64,000 bases of DNA from Strigamia acuminata. Lineage: Eukaryota > Arthropoda > Chilopoda > Geophilomorpha > Linotaeniidae. The notes under the pieces are model-generated. The model saw only the letters and a program-made list of their open reading frames with translations, had not been told where the DNA came from and did no database searches. Below are positions 1 to 10,205 of the stretch, piece by piece (positions within the stretch are counted from its first letter, which is position 1; every line of letters starts with the position of its first letter). A program made the translations under genes and the position numbers. The DNA is taken from positions 47,252,581 through 47,316,580 of the forward strand of contig OX442314.1 in NCBI GenBank assembly GCA_949358305.1. Reading direction: 5' to 3'.

Positions 1-132
1 ACACGCACTTAGACGAATCTCGGGTAACGCCCGAGAAACCGCTCACTGTCGGACATCGTGTGCTCCATTGACGTGTCCGGGCACTCCATCGTCGCCACAG
101 CAAACACACTTGCCGTGAACCATAGTAAACGA

Positions 133-225
133 CTGTAAGCCACCGCGGAGTCCCTCCGGAGCTTGCAATCGCTGCCATCGTACGAGCAGTGAAATTTGTC
201 TCAGCGAGTCCGTCTCGCCATTTTG
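133..225. repeat. Dispersed repeat, copy 1 (matches 5064-5155)
   Basis: This stretch aligns to 5064-5155 in the same orientation. Shared blocks include gccaccgcg, gccatcgtacga and agagtccgtctcgccatttt (with cgagtc here). In the second copy it sits exactly at the truncated 5' end of the transportin-3 frame, so it marks the border of a mobile or duplicated unit. No coding role is clear: the short frame through it has no recognisable domain. It may be part of the untranslated leader of the element that carries the orphan membrane-anchor ORF downstream of copy 2. That link is inferred. Confidence 0.6.
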
Positions 226-630
226 TGTGTGCGTTTGTTGCGCGCCAAACGATTCCTTTGTTCAGCGTGAGCATTATCGCTCACGTTGTATTTCTATTTC
301 CTTTCTTCTTCCGTTTTCATTTGCCCCCAAAACCGTCAATGCCATTCGATTCCCCACCCTTGACTACCCCTAAAACCAAATTTTGGAGATGATCTGAGAG
401 GTGGCTCATAAAGTAAAATTATACCAAAAATGGCGTACACAACGATGGCTAGTCGTTGTGCGGCGATGTCTTCTCTTCTCCCTCGTTACTCACACGTACG
501 ATGGCGGTGGCGGGAACTCCGGACAAGTCAACGGTGGCTCCAGCGACGGTGATGGTTTACGGCGAGCGTCTCCTCACTCCTCGGCGGTGGTGCGCGTAGC
601 AGCGGCGGCTGGTACACGCGAACGAAAACG
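226..630. other. Unassigned region, locally GC-rich
   Basis: Short frames run across this stretch, but none shows a domain, a convincing start context or a repeat of known type. The block at about 500-610 is richer in G and C than its surroundings, with many GGCGG-type trinucleotides. It may be leader sequence of the repeat that begins at 133. I see no RNA gene here. Confidence 0.3.
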
Positions 631-713
631 ATTTTCATAAATTTGGTTGAAATGTAATAAATTTTCATGAATTTGGTTGAAATGTAATAAATTTTCATGA
701 ATTTGGTTGAAAT
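631..713. repeat. Tandem repeat, 30-bp unit, about 2.8 copies
   Basis: The unit attttcatgaatttggttga plus aatgtaataa is repeated head to tail at 631, 661 and 691, and the last copy is cut off at about 713. The first copy differs by one base (cataa for catga). The repeated peptide seen on the minus strand (FNQIHENLLH) is only a translation of this repeat and not evidence of a protein. Confidence 0.9.
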
Positions 714-867
714 AAAAAAACAAAGAAAAAAACAAAAAAAACTCATTAAAATAAAAAACGTTATTTTCATTTCTGCTGAACAAACTAGTCGCAAAATTCT
801 CATTTAAATTAAAACGCACAATCTAAAATAATAATCTTGTTTCTATACAGCCAACCATACCTTGCCA

Positions 868-1157
868 AATAACTGCCACCAACGGACCACCGTAGATGCC
901 AAAAATTAAAATGTCCGCGAAAATTGACGAGAACCGTCTTGTTTAGCCAATATCTATAGGGTAGAATTTTTAAATTATTACAAAACATCTGCAGAGATGT
1001 TCAGAATGTACAAAACCTCTAACCAACAGACAACTGGTCAATACGAAATAGAAATGAGACGACCCGCGAACAGGGCCGTTTCGACCTATGAGGCGAAGAG
1101 GCGGCCGCCAGGTGGCCATGCCGTGGTAAGTAGCTTTACCAAGGCATTGACATTGTC
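868..1157. repeat. Hairpin-forming MITE-like repeat, copy 1 (one arm)
   Basis: Positions 868-1129 match 2581-2842 almost base for base, starting at aataactgccaccaacgg. In this copy the sequence leaves the shared part after ggccatgcc, and the short central segment (gtggtaagtagctttaccaagg) is the reverse complement of the centre of the other copy. The second hairpin arm is missing: after gcattg the sequence is unrelated. The short frame beginning MFRMYKTSNQQ occurs in both copies but has no known domain and stops inside the repeat. Confidence 0.8.
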
Positions 1158-1226
1158 ACAACATCAAAACGAGTTATCGCACATGTTGGCAATGCGTGCT
1201 GACCACGCCGCTAATGCATCTTGATT

Positions 1227-2400
1227 GAGGAACTTCTGCACATTTAAATATTGCTTAATTGCAGCATGAACCAAGCATGACACAAACACGTATCCATTTT
1301 TCAACCCGGCTGCTTTTTACTACACTTTTTTCCCCCGGCTGCAAGTAAAATTCGATACAAGTTAGCGCGTCACCTAAATCGTCACACCAGCACTGTAAAA
1401 CACTAGCAGATATGTTTTTTTTAATGTATGATCGCCTTTTGTTTCAAGTCGCAAAACCAAAACACGAGTACTCAAGCAAAAGTTTTGTACCTGTTGGCAA
1501 TGTGTGCTTATACCATGCTTGATCTTAATTGATCAATCACGGATGCAGTGGGATTTTGTGCTGGCGCCATATTTGATCACCTAGGTTTACTTTCCAAAGT
1601 AACACTTAATTATTCCAAATTTAATAAGAGTTGCTACGCGCAACAACTCCACTTTTTCCCATCATAATCACGTCAAATGGAATAATTTTCTCTTTCTGCT
1701 TCTAAATTTTCTAGAAAAAACACAGTTTATTCCGCATAGGAACATGTTAGACTTGTTTAAAATGTGGAAAATCAACAAACTTCAGCCAGTGAGAAATTTC
1801 AAACATTTGAATTAAACGAATTATTTCAACTTCTGATGCATTGTAGCACTTCATTCTGCCACAAAATCAATATTTTCATCCTAAACACATTTTCTATATA
1901 CACGGTGGGAGTTTTGTTAAAATTTATATTTTCCGTCAAACGGTAAACTTGTAATTGAATCAGAAAAACTGTCCAGAGTGCTTAGAACACATTAGTTCAT
2001 TCTAGATTGTTCGAGTCGATACCCCAAAAAGCCCGTGTGGTGACAACGAGCAAGTATCAGAATGTGAACAGGACTGTTATGCATCCCAACTGAATATTTC
2101 ATGCAGGTCAGCATTTACATTATCACTTTATCCTAGAGCATTTAGCTTACTGAATGAATGGCACCAACTGCAAACTTTAATTCAGAGAAAATACTACGAG
2201 CAATAAGATTTAAAACTTATCTGTATTGCTTTATAGTTAGATGCCAGAACTGCTTTGTATTGCAAGTAGATTGGGACAATATAGGAATATTCTACATCTC
2301 TTTTTAACGATTCTGCTCTATTGTTTATTGCAATGCTACAAATAGCCTTGACTTAACAACATTTATTTGTAGTGGGAATATGATAGAATTAATACTGTAT
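1227..2400. other. AT-rich region without recognised genes
   Basis: No frame of useful length, splice-bounded exon, RNA gene or terminal repeat was recognised. Only short frames occur, such as a 60-residue one at 1764-1946 without a domain. The sequence lies between the two copies of the hairpin repeat and could be the interior of one larger element ended by those copies, but no coding remnant supports that. Confidence 0.4.
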
Positions 2401-2412
2401 TTATTTGATTAA

Positions 2413-2566
2413 GAACCACTCTCGAATAAGAGCCGCGGCTGAGACAGTAAAAATTTTGTATTATCGAAAAAATACGGTAAATACGAACGGAAAAAAATAT
2501 TGGATTGGATATTGGATATTTGATTTTCTTCGAATATGAGCCGCGACTCTCATTCGAATAAACATG
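2413..2566. repeat. Short repeat of a TCGAATAAGAGCCGCG-like motif
   Basis: The motif ctcgaataagagccgcgg (about 2420) recurs in altered form as ttcgaatatgagccgcgact (about 2530), followed by an inverted partner ctcattcgaataaa. A related string, gcctcgaataaa, occurs near 11495. The pattern is typical of the ends of short dispersed repeats. The family is not recognised. Confidence 0.45.
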
Positions 2567-2580
2567 GTATGGTACTCCGT

Positions 2581-2907
2581 AATAACTGCCACCAACGGAC
2601 CACCGTAGATGCCAAAAATTAAAATGTCCGCGAAAATTGACGAGAACCGTCTTGTTTAGCCAATATCTATAGGGTAGAATTTTTAAATTATTACAAAACA
2701 TCTGCAGAGATGTTCAGAATGTACAAAACCTCTAACCAACAGACAACTGGTCAATACGAAATAGAAATGAGACGACCCGCGAACAGGGCCGTTTCGACCT
2801 ATGAGGCGAAGAGGCGGCCGCCAGGTGGCCATGCCTTGGTAAAGCTACTTACCACGGCATGGCCACCTGGCGGCCGCCTCTTCGCCTCATAGGTCGAAAC
2901 GGCCCTG
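2581..2907. repeat. Hairpin-forming MITE-like repeat, copy 2 (both arms)
   Basis: This is the second copy of the repeat at 868. Here it includes a long inverted repeat: left arm 2784-2842 (cagggccgtttcgacc ... ccttggtaa) pairs with right arm 2849-2907 (ttaccacggcatgg ... aacggccctg) over about 59 bp with a loop of about 6 bases. One or two mismatches are visible in the arms. Such snap-back structures are typical of foldback or MITE-type elements. No transposase is encoded. Confidence 0.85.
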
Positions 2908-3110
2908 CCCGCGAATATCCACACCAATAGCCGAAGCAAAGCAACCGCTCATCACAAGAGAAGCATTGCTTCGAATTGCTTCCACCTGATGGTAGAATAA
3001 ACGACATAAAAATTATGTATTCACTATTTTAATTGTATTGAAATTGTATTAATTTAAATGGCCTAAAATTTTTTTCTGTTTTTTGCCACTTAATAATTGA
3101 GGTGACACAC

Positions 3111-5066
3111 TCAGCAATATAAACGCGATAATTTCCTCAAGGCCAACGTGACGTGCGCGCAAACCTTCGCTTTGCGCACGTCTCGTATAAAATCGATCAC
3201 TTGTTCGGACGTAACCGTATTGTTTCCACCGCTATTTTGCGCAAACAAACGTTTAACAGCTTCTTCCACCCACGAACACACCGCTCGCCTATCAAACTCC
3301 ATTAACCCAAAAATGACGTCGGCCAAGTCCCCGATCATGAAGAACCGCTGAGAAAAGATGCACGACTCGATTAAATTACTTATCAACAACGCCCCGTGCT
3401 CGGCCAAGCAAGCACCGACAACTTCACTACAATGAGATTGAATGAGACCTTTGAAAAATGTCAACACCGAATGATTCGCCTCTCGATGAGCGATCGAACA
3501 CGCAACCAAACCACACCGAACAATCGCTGTAAACACCGACGACTGCAAAAAGGGAACCATGATTTGTGTCTGACATCTCAAACATAGCTTGAATAAATCC
3601 TCAACGATATCCGGATGGTTTTCTACACTATTTCCTCCATCTAACAATACGAATGTTGGTCCGCACAACGCTGCCAGCATTTCAACTAACACAACATGAA
3701 AATCTGGAAACACGTCGACTAAAACACTCCCCAAATATAAATAACACGAATGGAAGTGAACTCGGTACAGTCGCACAATCAGTTTTGCTACTGGTTCCAG
3801 CAAAGGCGACGACTGCCGGCCCACACACCGAATCATAAACCCAACACACGCGCAACACTTGTCGATGATTCGCCGATCGTGCTGAAATTTAACGAACGTT
3901 TCCGACAAAATCGGCCAAATCTCCCTCACGACATCCGCACAAGGATGCGTTTCTCCGTCCGACAAATCGGCTCGTACATCTAAATTCCGAAAAACAGCCG
4001 TCAGACGTTCGAGCGAATCTTCCGGCGAATCTTTCGAATCGTGAATCGTTTGATAAATCTCACGCATCAGGATCCAACACAGCTGCCTCACTACTCTCGA
4101 TATGACCGCGAACGGCATTCTATCCAATACGAGAACAGCGCCTTTGAATAAACCGACAGCCGCTTTGCCAGAAACGTTAAGAAACTGTACGTTGCGTAGA
4201 ACACCCAGAAGACAGTCCAAATGATTAACCATGTGATCCGGGCACGCGCTGCAGATGCTTTCCAACGCAATCGCCGCCGTCGTGGCCAACGAGTGCTCGT
4301 GTAAACATTTCAACAAGAAATTCAGAACCGGTTGGATGAATCTCGGATGGGATTCGATCCACCCGTGCAGCTCTCCAACAAGTCGAACGCCCGTCGCCCG
4401 CACCGCCGCGTGAGTGTCATCTGGTAAATCGAGAACGGCGCCCAACACTTGCGCAATAATTGCGCCCGGAAGAACATCAGCGTCGGCAACGGCGCCCATG
4501 ACGAACAACGACGCTTCAAACACCTCCCACGTGCTACTTCCCTCGAACATTTGTCGAAAACAATCCGAAGCAGAAGCACCCACAACAAACACAATATCTT
4601 TAATCAATTCCGAAATTTTGGCGCGAAACTCGACGAAATCGTCCCCGTCATCGAGGACCCCTTCGAAACCAGGTTCCAGCCGACAATGTCTGCACAAGGC
4701 CGCTATTAACCTCGAAATGTACGGTTTGAACGTCTCTTTGAGCTGCGTATTCGTATTGCCTTCTCTTCCCACAGACTCGCACAATGGATTCCAAACATCG
4801 AACGTCTTTTCGGCCATCTCGCGATTGCCGTTCTCCAAACAAACGAGAACCATTTCCAACGCCCACAATGTGCCCGTCGTTTTCATCACGTCTTCTTCCA
4901 AGAGTGATAGCACGAGCTCCGTGAATACATTGCACAAATTCAAACACCTGTCGCCGTCCCCCGACTTAACCGAGTCATTATACGGCTCGATTAAAGTACG
5001 CACGCCTTGCAGCAAAGCCTCTTTCAACTCTTTCCCCTTTTCTTCCTCTTCCTCCTCTTCGATCTG
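3111..5066 (-). pseudogene. TNPO3: Transportin-3 (TNPO3-like) C-terminal two thirds, 5'-truncated copy
   Basis: The open frame of about 638 residues matches the C-terminal part of transportin-3, the importin-beta-type receptor that carries SR-rich splicing factors into the nucleus. Recognisable family segments are FTEL near the start, a DD(F/G)xEFR block, the run HPCADVVREIWPILSETF, the segment FHSCYLYLGSVLVD, NHPDIVEDLFKLC, and the C-terminal ALRKLSRLYC. The family is about 920 residues long and the match begins near residue 290. Upstream, the frame continues only into a Glu-rich run (5030-5066) and then into a dispersed repeat (5064-5155), so the N-terminal Ran-binding repeats are missing. 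There are no introns in the frame. It may be a truncated retrocopy, a captured gene fragment, or the last exon of a gene rearranged at its 5' side. The frame is free of stops, so the insertion is recent or the frame is still used. Confidence 0.75.
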
Positions 5067-5155
5067 TGAGCCACCGCGAGCTTCCTCCAGAGTTTACAGA
5101 GAAGCCATCGTACGAACGAGAGCAATTTTTCAGGAGAGTCCGTCTCGCCATTTTG
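5064..5155. repeat. Dispersed repeat, copy 2 (matches 133-225)
   Basis: This block matches 133-225 in the same orientation (ctgtgagccaccgcg ... gtccgtctcgccattttg). It abuts the broken 5' end of the transportin-3 frame on one side and leads into the orphan membrane-anchor ORF region on the other. That position suggests it is the left edge of the element carrying that ORF. Confidence 0.6.
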
Positions 5156-5441
5156 AGCAAGATCCAGGCAAAAAGGCAGCTAAGGCGCTGGAACCCGTAC
5201 CAAGCCAGCAGTGGACATCTTCCGATTCGATCAGACGCTCAAAGAAGACTGAAAACCAGAAGCGAGGGTTCTTCAGAAGGAAACACACAACGCAATAGGC
5301 AAGAACAACATCTAGAACTTTACAAGAGATCGACTGCAGGAAGAGAATCTGAAAAAAAGAATTCCATTAGAATAAGTAGAATAAGGTTTTTGTTGGAATT
5401 GAAACAATCTTTTTGGGGGATATTGCCAATAGAAGATATGA

Positions 5442-6098
5442 TTAGAAGAGAGCTGGAAAATTGACTCTATACAGAGAAAATTTGAGAAGAAGTTTGATCA
5501 GTTAAAACATGACCCCATTGCATTCAATCTTGTATTCAACCCAGAGAAAACAGGTAAGTGGGTTAGGAACTTAGAATCGTATTGTTTGGAGATGCAGGAG
5601 TTGGTGAAAGGGAGAGTTGAGGTAATTGAGAACCCACCTGAGCGGGAAGTTGACAATGATTTGGTTTTTCTGGGGGAATTAAAAGCACCGCAAACCATAA
5701 GGGATGTGGCTCCTGCATGGTTTGAAAATTGTCAAATGTGCAAGAGACAGAAAACGCATTTTCGACATTATTTCATGTGTCCAGAGGAACCAGATGAAGC
5801 AGGTGTTGGTCAGTTAGTAAGGGTTGGGTCAGGAGAGAAATCAGGGTTGTTAGATAATTCTTTAGTAATTGGACCTCCTTTTTCTATACCAACCGGTAAT
5901 GTGGAGATTTCTCAGATTGGTACATAAGAAGTTAAATTAATTCCGGGAGGGTTAATCAACCAGCAACTTAATCAGTTTGCGATGAGTCGAATAACTGGTG
6001 GCTCTGAATTGAAAGGAATCGAAGTCAATAACAGTCTTGTCGGGATGATTGGTGTCTTGGCAGTCCTTGTAGTAGTGCTTTTGTTGTTCTTCAAGTAA
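5442..6098 (+). pseudogene. Orphan ORF with zinc-finger-like motif and C-terminal membrane anchor, copy 1
   Basis: The frame is open from 5442. The first good ATG is at 5586, and the frame runs to a TAA at 6096-6098 with one in-frame TAA at 5925-5927. Visible features are a Cys/His cluster (CQMCKRQKTHFRHYFMC) that could bind zinc and, after the internal stop, a C-terminal segment ending in a hydrophobic stretch (VGMIGVLAVLVVVLLLFFK) that would be a tail anchor. The C-terminal 55 residues are clearly related to those at 47130-47289 (shared LIP, LNQ, ELKG/QLKG, the hydrophobic tail and a final FK). AATAAA follows at 6261. I do not recognise the family. Domestication, an accessory ORF of a retroelement or a virus-derived gene are all possible. 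Confidence 0.55.
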
Positions 6099-6286
6099 AT
6101 TCGTCAATTCTAAAATAAGATAGTATTAGGTCGTTTGTTTTGAAAGAATTCAATGTTTTTGTTCTTACGATTAATGTTGTTCAATTGGTAGGTTAAGTTT
6201 TTGAGTCGAATTTCCGTTGTTAAAAATAAGTTCGTTTTAAGTAGTTGCTTTCTGTTCAAGAATAAAAAGAAATTTTGTTATTTGCT

Positions 6287-7321
6287 TCAAGTCACCTTGC
6301 GTTTTTCTTCATATGTGTGGAAAAAAAAAACGAACCGAAGTTGAGTGTTTTTGATTCGGTTACGCCTTTGGAAGAAGAGTGTACCAAATATTGGAATGGT
6401 GCTGCAGGAGTGACACGCTCCATTGGCGGGTCTCCTGTCCGAGGATTGTTGTAACTCAGCTTTGCTATGCGACACAACATGCAACTGCGCAACACTGATT
6501 TTACTGTGCGCCTTCCTCGAACCACCCAGTATTGATCTCTCACTCTGAAAAGAGTCTCACTTAAGTCCCCATGTAAAAGGTCTGTATGTGCTTTACGAAT
6601 AATCAGCCTTGTTACCCAACTATCTGGATGTAAGAGAATGGGGTACGCTTCTTCAAACGTAAGTTGAGATTTCCCAATCTAGTCCTTAGTCTTAACCCTT
6701 TTTCGTTTAGAAAAAGGTCAAAATTCTTCAAAACCGAATTTTTGTTTACTTCTATTTTTTCTCTCACAGCTTCAATCTCGTCTTGAAAATGCATCGTCTG
6801 ACTTAAACGAAGAATTTTTTGTTCGGATACCTCTAACTCGACAAATTCGAGTTCCTTCCCCCGCAAAGAATGAGAGATTAAGCGCAGCATGTATGCGTAA
6901 ACTCGCACTAGCCGGTTCATGGAACTGAATCTTTGTAAGAAGCATTCTGCAAAATTTTCCTGTGTAACCACAACCAAGCTAACACTTTTTGTCTCTTCAA
7001 CAGGAAATTCTACTTCTTCTAATGAGATTGTGCTTTTTTCTGAAAGTTCTGGCCCATTCCACCAGAGACTGTTATTCATCAACTCCTGGACCTTGCAAGG
7101 GCGCGTTAAAACGTCCGCTGGATTTTTGTCCGTAGAGATATAAGACCACTGATCCTGAGTTGATTTTGCTAGCACTTCTGCTACTCGATTAGAAACATAA
7201 GGTTTCCAACAATTTTTTGTGGATTTTATCCATCCTAATGCCACCATGGAATCTGAGAAGTATCATACTTCTTTGATGGAGTAATCTGGTAAGAAATCCT
7301 TTGTTAAATAATCAATCATTC
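6287..7321 (-). pseudogene. BEL/Pao retrotransposon pol remnant (RNase H end and integrase zinc domain)
   Basis: Reading on the minus strand from 7321, the frame gives SDSMVALGWI, then YISTDKNPADVLTRP and SLWWNGPEL. These are the BEL/Pao RNaseH-to-integrase linker signatures. Further on (6543-6290) a different frame gives RDQYWVVRGRRTVKSV followed by CMLCRIAK, the zinc-binding start of BEL integrase. The two frames are offset near 6610-6640, and a stop lies upstream of SDSM, so the copy is dead. No LTRs or catalytic integrase core are present. It is a short relic flanked by unrelated repeats. Confidence 0.85.
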
Positions 7322-7372
7322 TGACTCTTAATTTCCTTCATTTATTATATTTCGTACCAATTATATTGTAAA

Positions 7373-7710
7373 TTGCGGAATAAAGTTCATTTGTATTATT
7401 TTTATTCAAACCAACTTGAGTTATTCTTTATAAAAATATCCCTAGACACATTTTTACAGGCAACAGAGTTTAAGGCCTATAAACGGCATCTCATTTGCGG
7501 TTTATTCACGGACAAGGTAAGTATTTTCGTGAATAAATTCACGGATTGCAACAGGTTGAAGTATAGCAATGGTGCTAAGACAAGAAAAATCCTTAAAAGA
7601 ACAAATACCAATGTGGACAATCCTGCAAAAAAATTACGAATCCAGGTCTTATCACAAAATTCATTTAAAAAATACCTAAATTATGTAATGAAATTTAATG
7701 TGTAGGAAGT
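7373..7710 (+). other. Possible small spliced gene fragment, function unknown
   Basis: A segment encoding ATEFKAYKRHLICGLFTDK is bounded by a good acceptor (tttttacag, about 7459) and a good donor (gtaagt, 7517). It is followed by a second basic, Lys-rich segment (KTRKILKRTNTNVDNPAKK) after a possible acceptor near 7552. This looks like internal exons of a decayed transposon or host gene. No domain is recognised. Confidence 0.3.
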
Positions 7711-7928
7711 AGTTGTGCATTCTGAATCCGAAAATGAGTCCACCATTAATCAGCACATTAGCTTCATGAAGGCTAAAGCCAAGAAATTATGACCCAACAT
7801 TGTTGAGATCAAAATAAGAATGACGATGCATTGTATCTAAATTATAATCATTTCCCTCTGGTGCTAAAAATAATACCATAGGCGACACGATATGTTTAAT
7901 TATTAAAACACAGTTGGCAACCCAAATT

Positions 7929-8655
7929 CAATGTGACAAAGACGTCTCATTTATTATTGTCTTGGAACAATACAATGGCGACGAGGAAAATTTAAAAAAA
8001 ATTCCAAATGAGTGAACATAATACAGTGGAAGAAGAGTGTGTGGATTGTGTATTCTATTTTTGGATTTAGAAGAGAAGCATAGTGAATTAGCTTTCATTG
8101 GATTTTGAAGTGGAAGACAGAAAATCATGTGTTCTATTTTGGAATCAAAGAGGAAAAAACATTCTTTAGGCTTATCAGATAAGAAATCATATGCATGAAT
8201 TTCAGGAATATAATATAGAATATATATTATTATTGTTAATTAATTTAAAAAAAAATGGCCGTTGAAATGAGACACACAAGCTAACCTGTTTTGTTGCAAA
8301 GTTGCGACAATTTTTGAAAGCCAAGAAATGGCGACGGGACAGAAAGCAAAACTTGGTCAGCCACCGAAAACTAATTCAGTCCTAAAAGCCCTTGAAAATT
8401 TTTTTTTTGTGATAAACTTTATTCGAAATTCATGTGACGATTTGTACAAAGTTCTGAGAGTGGTTGTGTCACTGCTTGTGATTTACTGCTGCCTATGGGA
8501 TTACAGCGGATTAGAGCAAATTGACAGTGCAATTTAACCAACTATTTGTTTTTCGGAATGTTTTTCCGAACTGTTTTTCCAACTGAAATGTGAATAAATT
8601 TTAAATTTAGTGAGAAAGACGTCTCATTTATTATTTTCTCGGAACAATGCAATAC
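7929..8655. repeat. Pair of direct repeats flanking a 0.7-kb segment
   Basis: The strings caaagacgtctcatttattattg...ggaacaatacaat (7938 on) and gaaagacgtctcatttattatt...ggaacaatgcaat (8613 on) are about 50 bp long and similar in the same orientation. They bracket a segment with a 69-residue frame (8328-8537, MATGQKAKLGQPPK...) of no recognised family. The arrangement resembles terminal direct repeats or two tandem partial copies of one element. Confidence 0.5.
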
Positions 8656-8791
8656 AAACCTATAAAGACCGACAAAATCTTGTGAAAAAGGAAACTGTAG
8701 CAGTAGTCATAAATAAATACCCATTTATGTTGGATTTCAATGCGGTTTGAAAAACTAAGATTCATTTTTTTAATCATTATGAAATAAAACC

Positions 8792-9632
8792 ATGCCTCAT
8801 ATTTTTCAGATAATACAAGATGTCCTCCAGTTAAACCAAAAGGATTTACCTGGACTGATGACTCAAACAATTGATGACATCAACCTCGACAATCTTCTCT
8901 TACTGCTAACATCAAAGCAAATCCATAATGTTATGGAAGATTATAACAATTTCCAAGAAAATAATGGGTTAAAAGAAATCAAGAAAGGTTTGTAGTTCAT
9001 TCAGTAGAGCTTGTGCCACGTGTAGGAAAACAGGTTGCAGCCCCTGGTGGATTGAGAGGTTAAAAATTTTAACTTTATGAACCAGAAATTTATTTTTTTG
9101 TGGACCAAAAATTCAATTTTTTCTATAAATTGACATTTTTATTTTTAAAAAAAAAATTTGTCAAATTTATTTTTTTAAATCATAATAATGTACTTTGTTG
9201 GTAAAATTGTCAATAATGTCAAAATTGGAAATACTGTAAATAATGTTATTAATGTCAAATTTTTTTTTCAGATTCTCAAAGGATGTTAAAACTGGCATTG
9301 ATTGGGATTTTATTACGGGAAAACCCATATCGATTGTTTGTAACAGAAGAGGTATAAATGCTAATTTATTTAAATTATATCCTTAATTTCTATTTCCTAG
9401 AGCAAAGCAATTGAAACTAAAACACCCATTTTGTTTTAAAAAAACAACTCATTGATGAGTGGAGGTGTTTTGTTTGTGGAAGGAAATAAAATTACAACTG
9501 TGTCATCTATGCTCCAAGTAGTTGAGCTGATGATGGCGGTCTACTGGATTTTTTATATGGAGTAGCAAATTTTTTTCTGAACTTTTCAGTTTTATTGAAC
9601 ATTTTTGCTTGAATTTAAATTCCAAGCAATAA
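8792..9632 (+). pseudogene. Decayed multi-exon gene carried by a DNA transposon
   Basis: Exon-like pieces lie in order. The first is 8792 to about 8987 (MPHIFQIIQDVLQLNQ...), with a possible donor gtttgt. The second is about 9272-9352 after a ttttttttcag acceptor (DSQRMLKLALIGILLRENPY) and before gtataa. A third follows a tttcctag acceptor at 9401 and is broken by several stops. It ends with GGVLFVEGNKITTVSS, VYWIFYMEY-like residues and a taa at 9630. The last block resembles the C-terminal end of uncharacterised proteins common in invertebrate DNA transposons. That resemblance is from memory of the pattern, not a search. The gene lies just inside the GGTGTAA-rich end at 9755-10203, so it probably belongs to that element. 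Confidence 0.5.
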
Positions 9633-9754
9633 CATCAACAATCATTAAAGTAATTTCATCAATTACTAAGTAATTGTTTCTAACATTTAAGAAAATAAAA
9701 GACCATTGTATTCAAAAACATTTATTTGCATTTATTTATTTATTAACTTTTATT

Positions 9755-10205
9755 TGCCATTTACACCTGTTTTCAAACACTACGGTGTGATGCTATTCCA
9801 CAATGGGGTAAATTTACACCTCTTACGAACACCTGTAGGGTGTGATTCTACTCCATAGTGGGGCAAATTTACACTTGTTTTCTAACACCTAACAGGTGTG
9901 ATTATACTCCATAATAGAGTTCTTTTACACCTGTTGATCAACAGTTCAAAGGTGTAATATTACTACATGATGGAATCTACTTACACCTTTTTTGAAAATG
10001 GTTTCAAGAAGTAAGTTTACATTTAAGAGTGTGCCATCACACCCACAAAGTGTAAATGCATAAAAGTGTAATATTTACACCTTATGTTCATTACACCTCA
10101 ATGGTGTAATTTTACTCACAAAAGGAGTCTGTATAGGGACAAGTGTTTTACACCTATAAAAGTGTAACTTTACACCTTTTTAACACCTACATTTCTCCTA
10201 GTGTA
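9755..10205 (+). mobile_element. Terminal region of a DNA transposon with TTACACC/GGTGTAA arrays (right end)
   Basis: The last 450 bp carry about two dozen copies of ttacacc or ggtgtaa in alternating orientation and finish in aacacctacatttctcctagtgta. The same end is found inverted at 55679 onward (tacactaggagaaatatagg...), and the similarity continues into the untranslated region (attcaaaaaca...tttatttgc). The tip begins or ends with CACTA/TAGTG, as in CACTA-type (CMC) elements, although the superfamily cannot be fixed without the transposase. The left end of this copy was not found. Confidence 0.75.

Noticed and set aside
528-819. Two minus-strand frames with the peptide repeat STKFMKIYY or FNQIHENLLH
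   Set aside because: They are translations of the 30-bp tandem repeat at 631-713 and show no protein-like conservation.
4414-5298. 294-residue open frame on the plus strand
   Set aside because: It is antisense to the transportin-3 frame, Ser/Thr-rich without a domain, and its length is explained by the codon use of the real frame.
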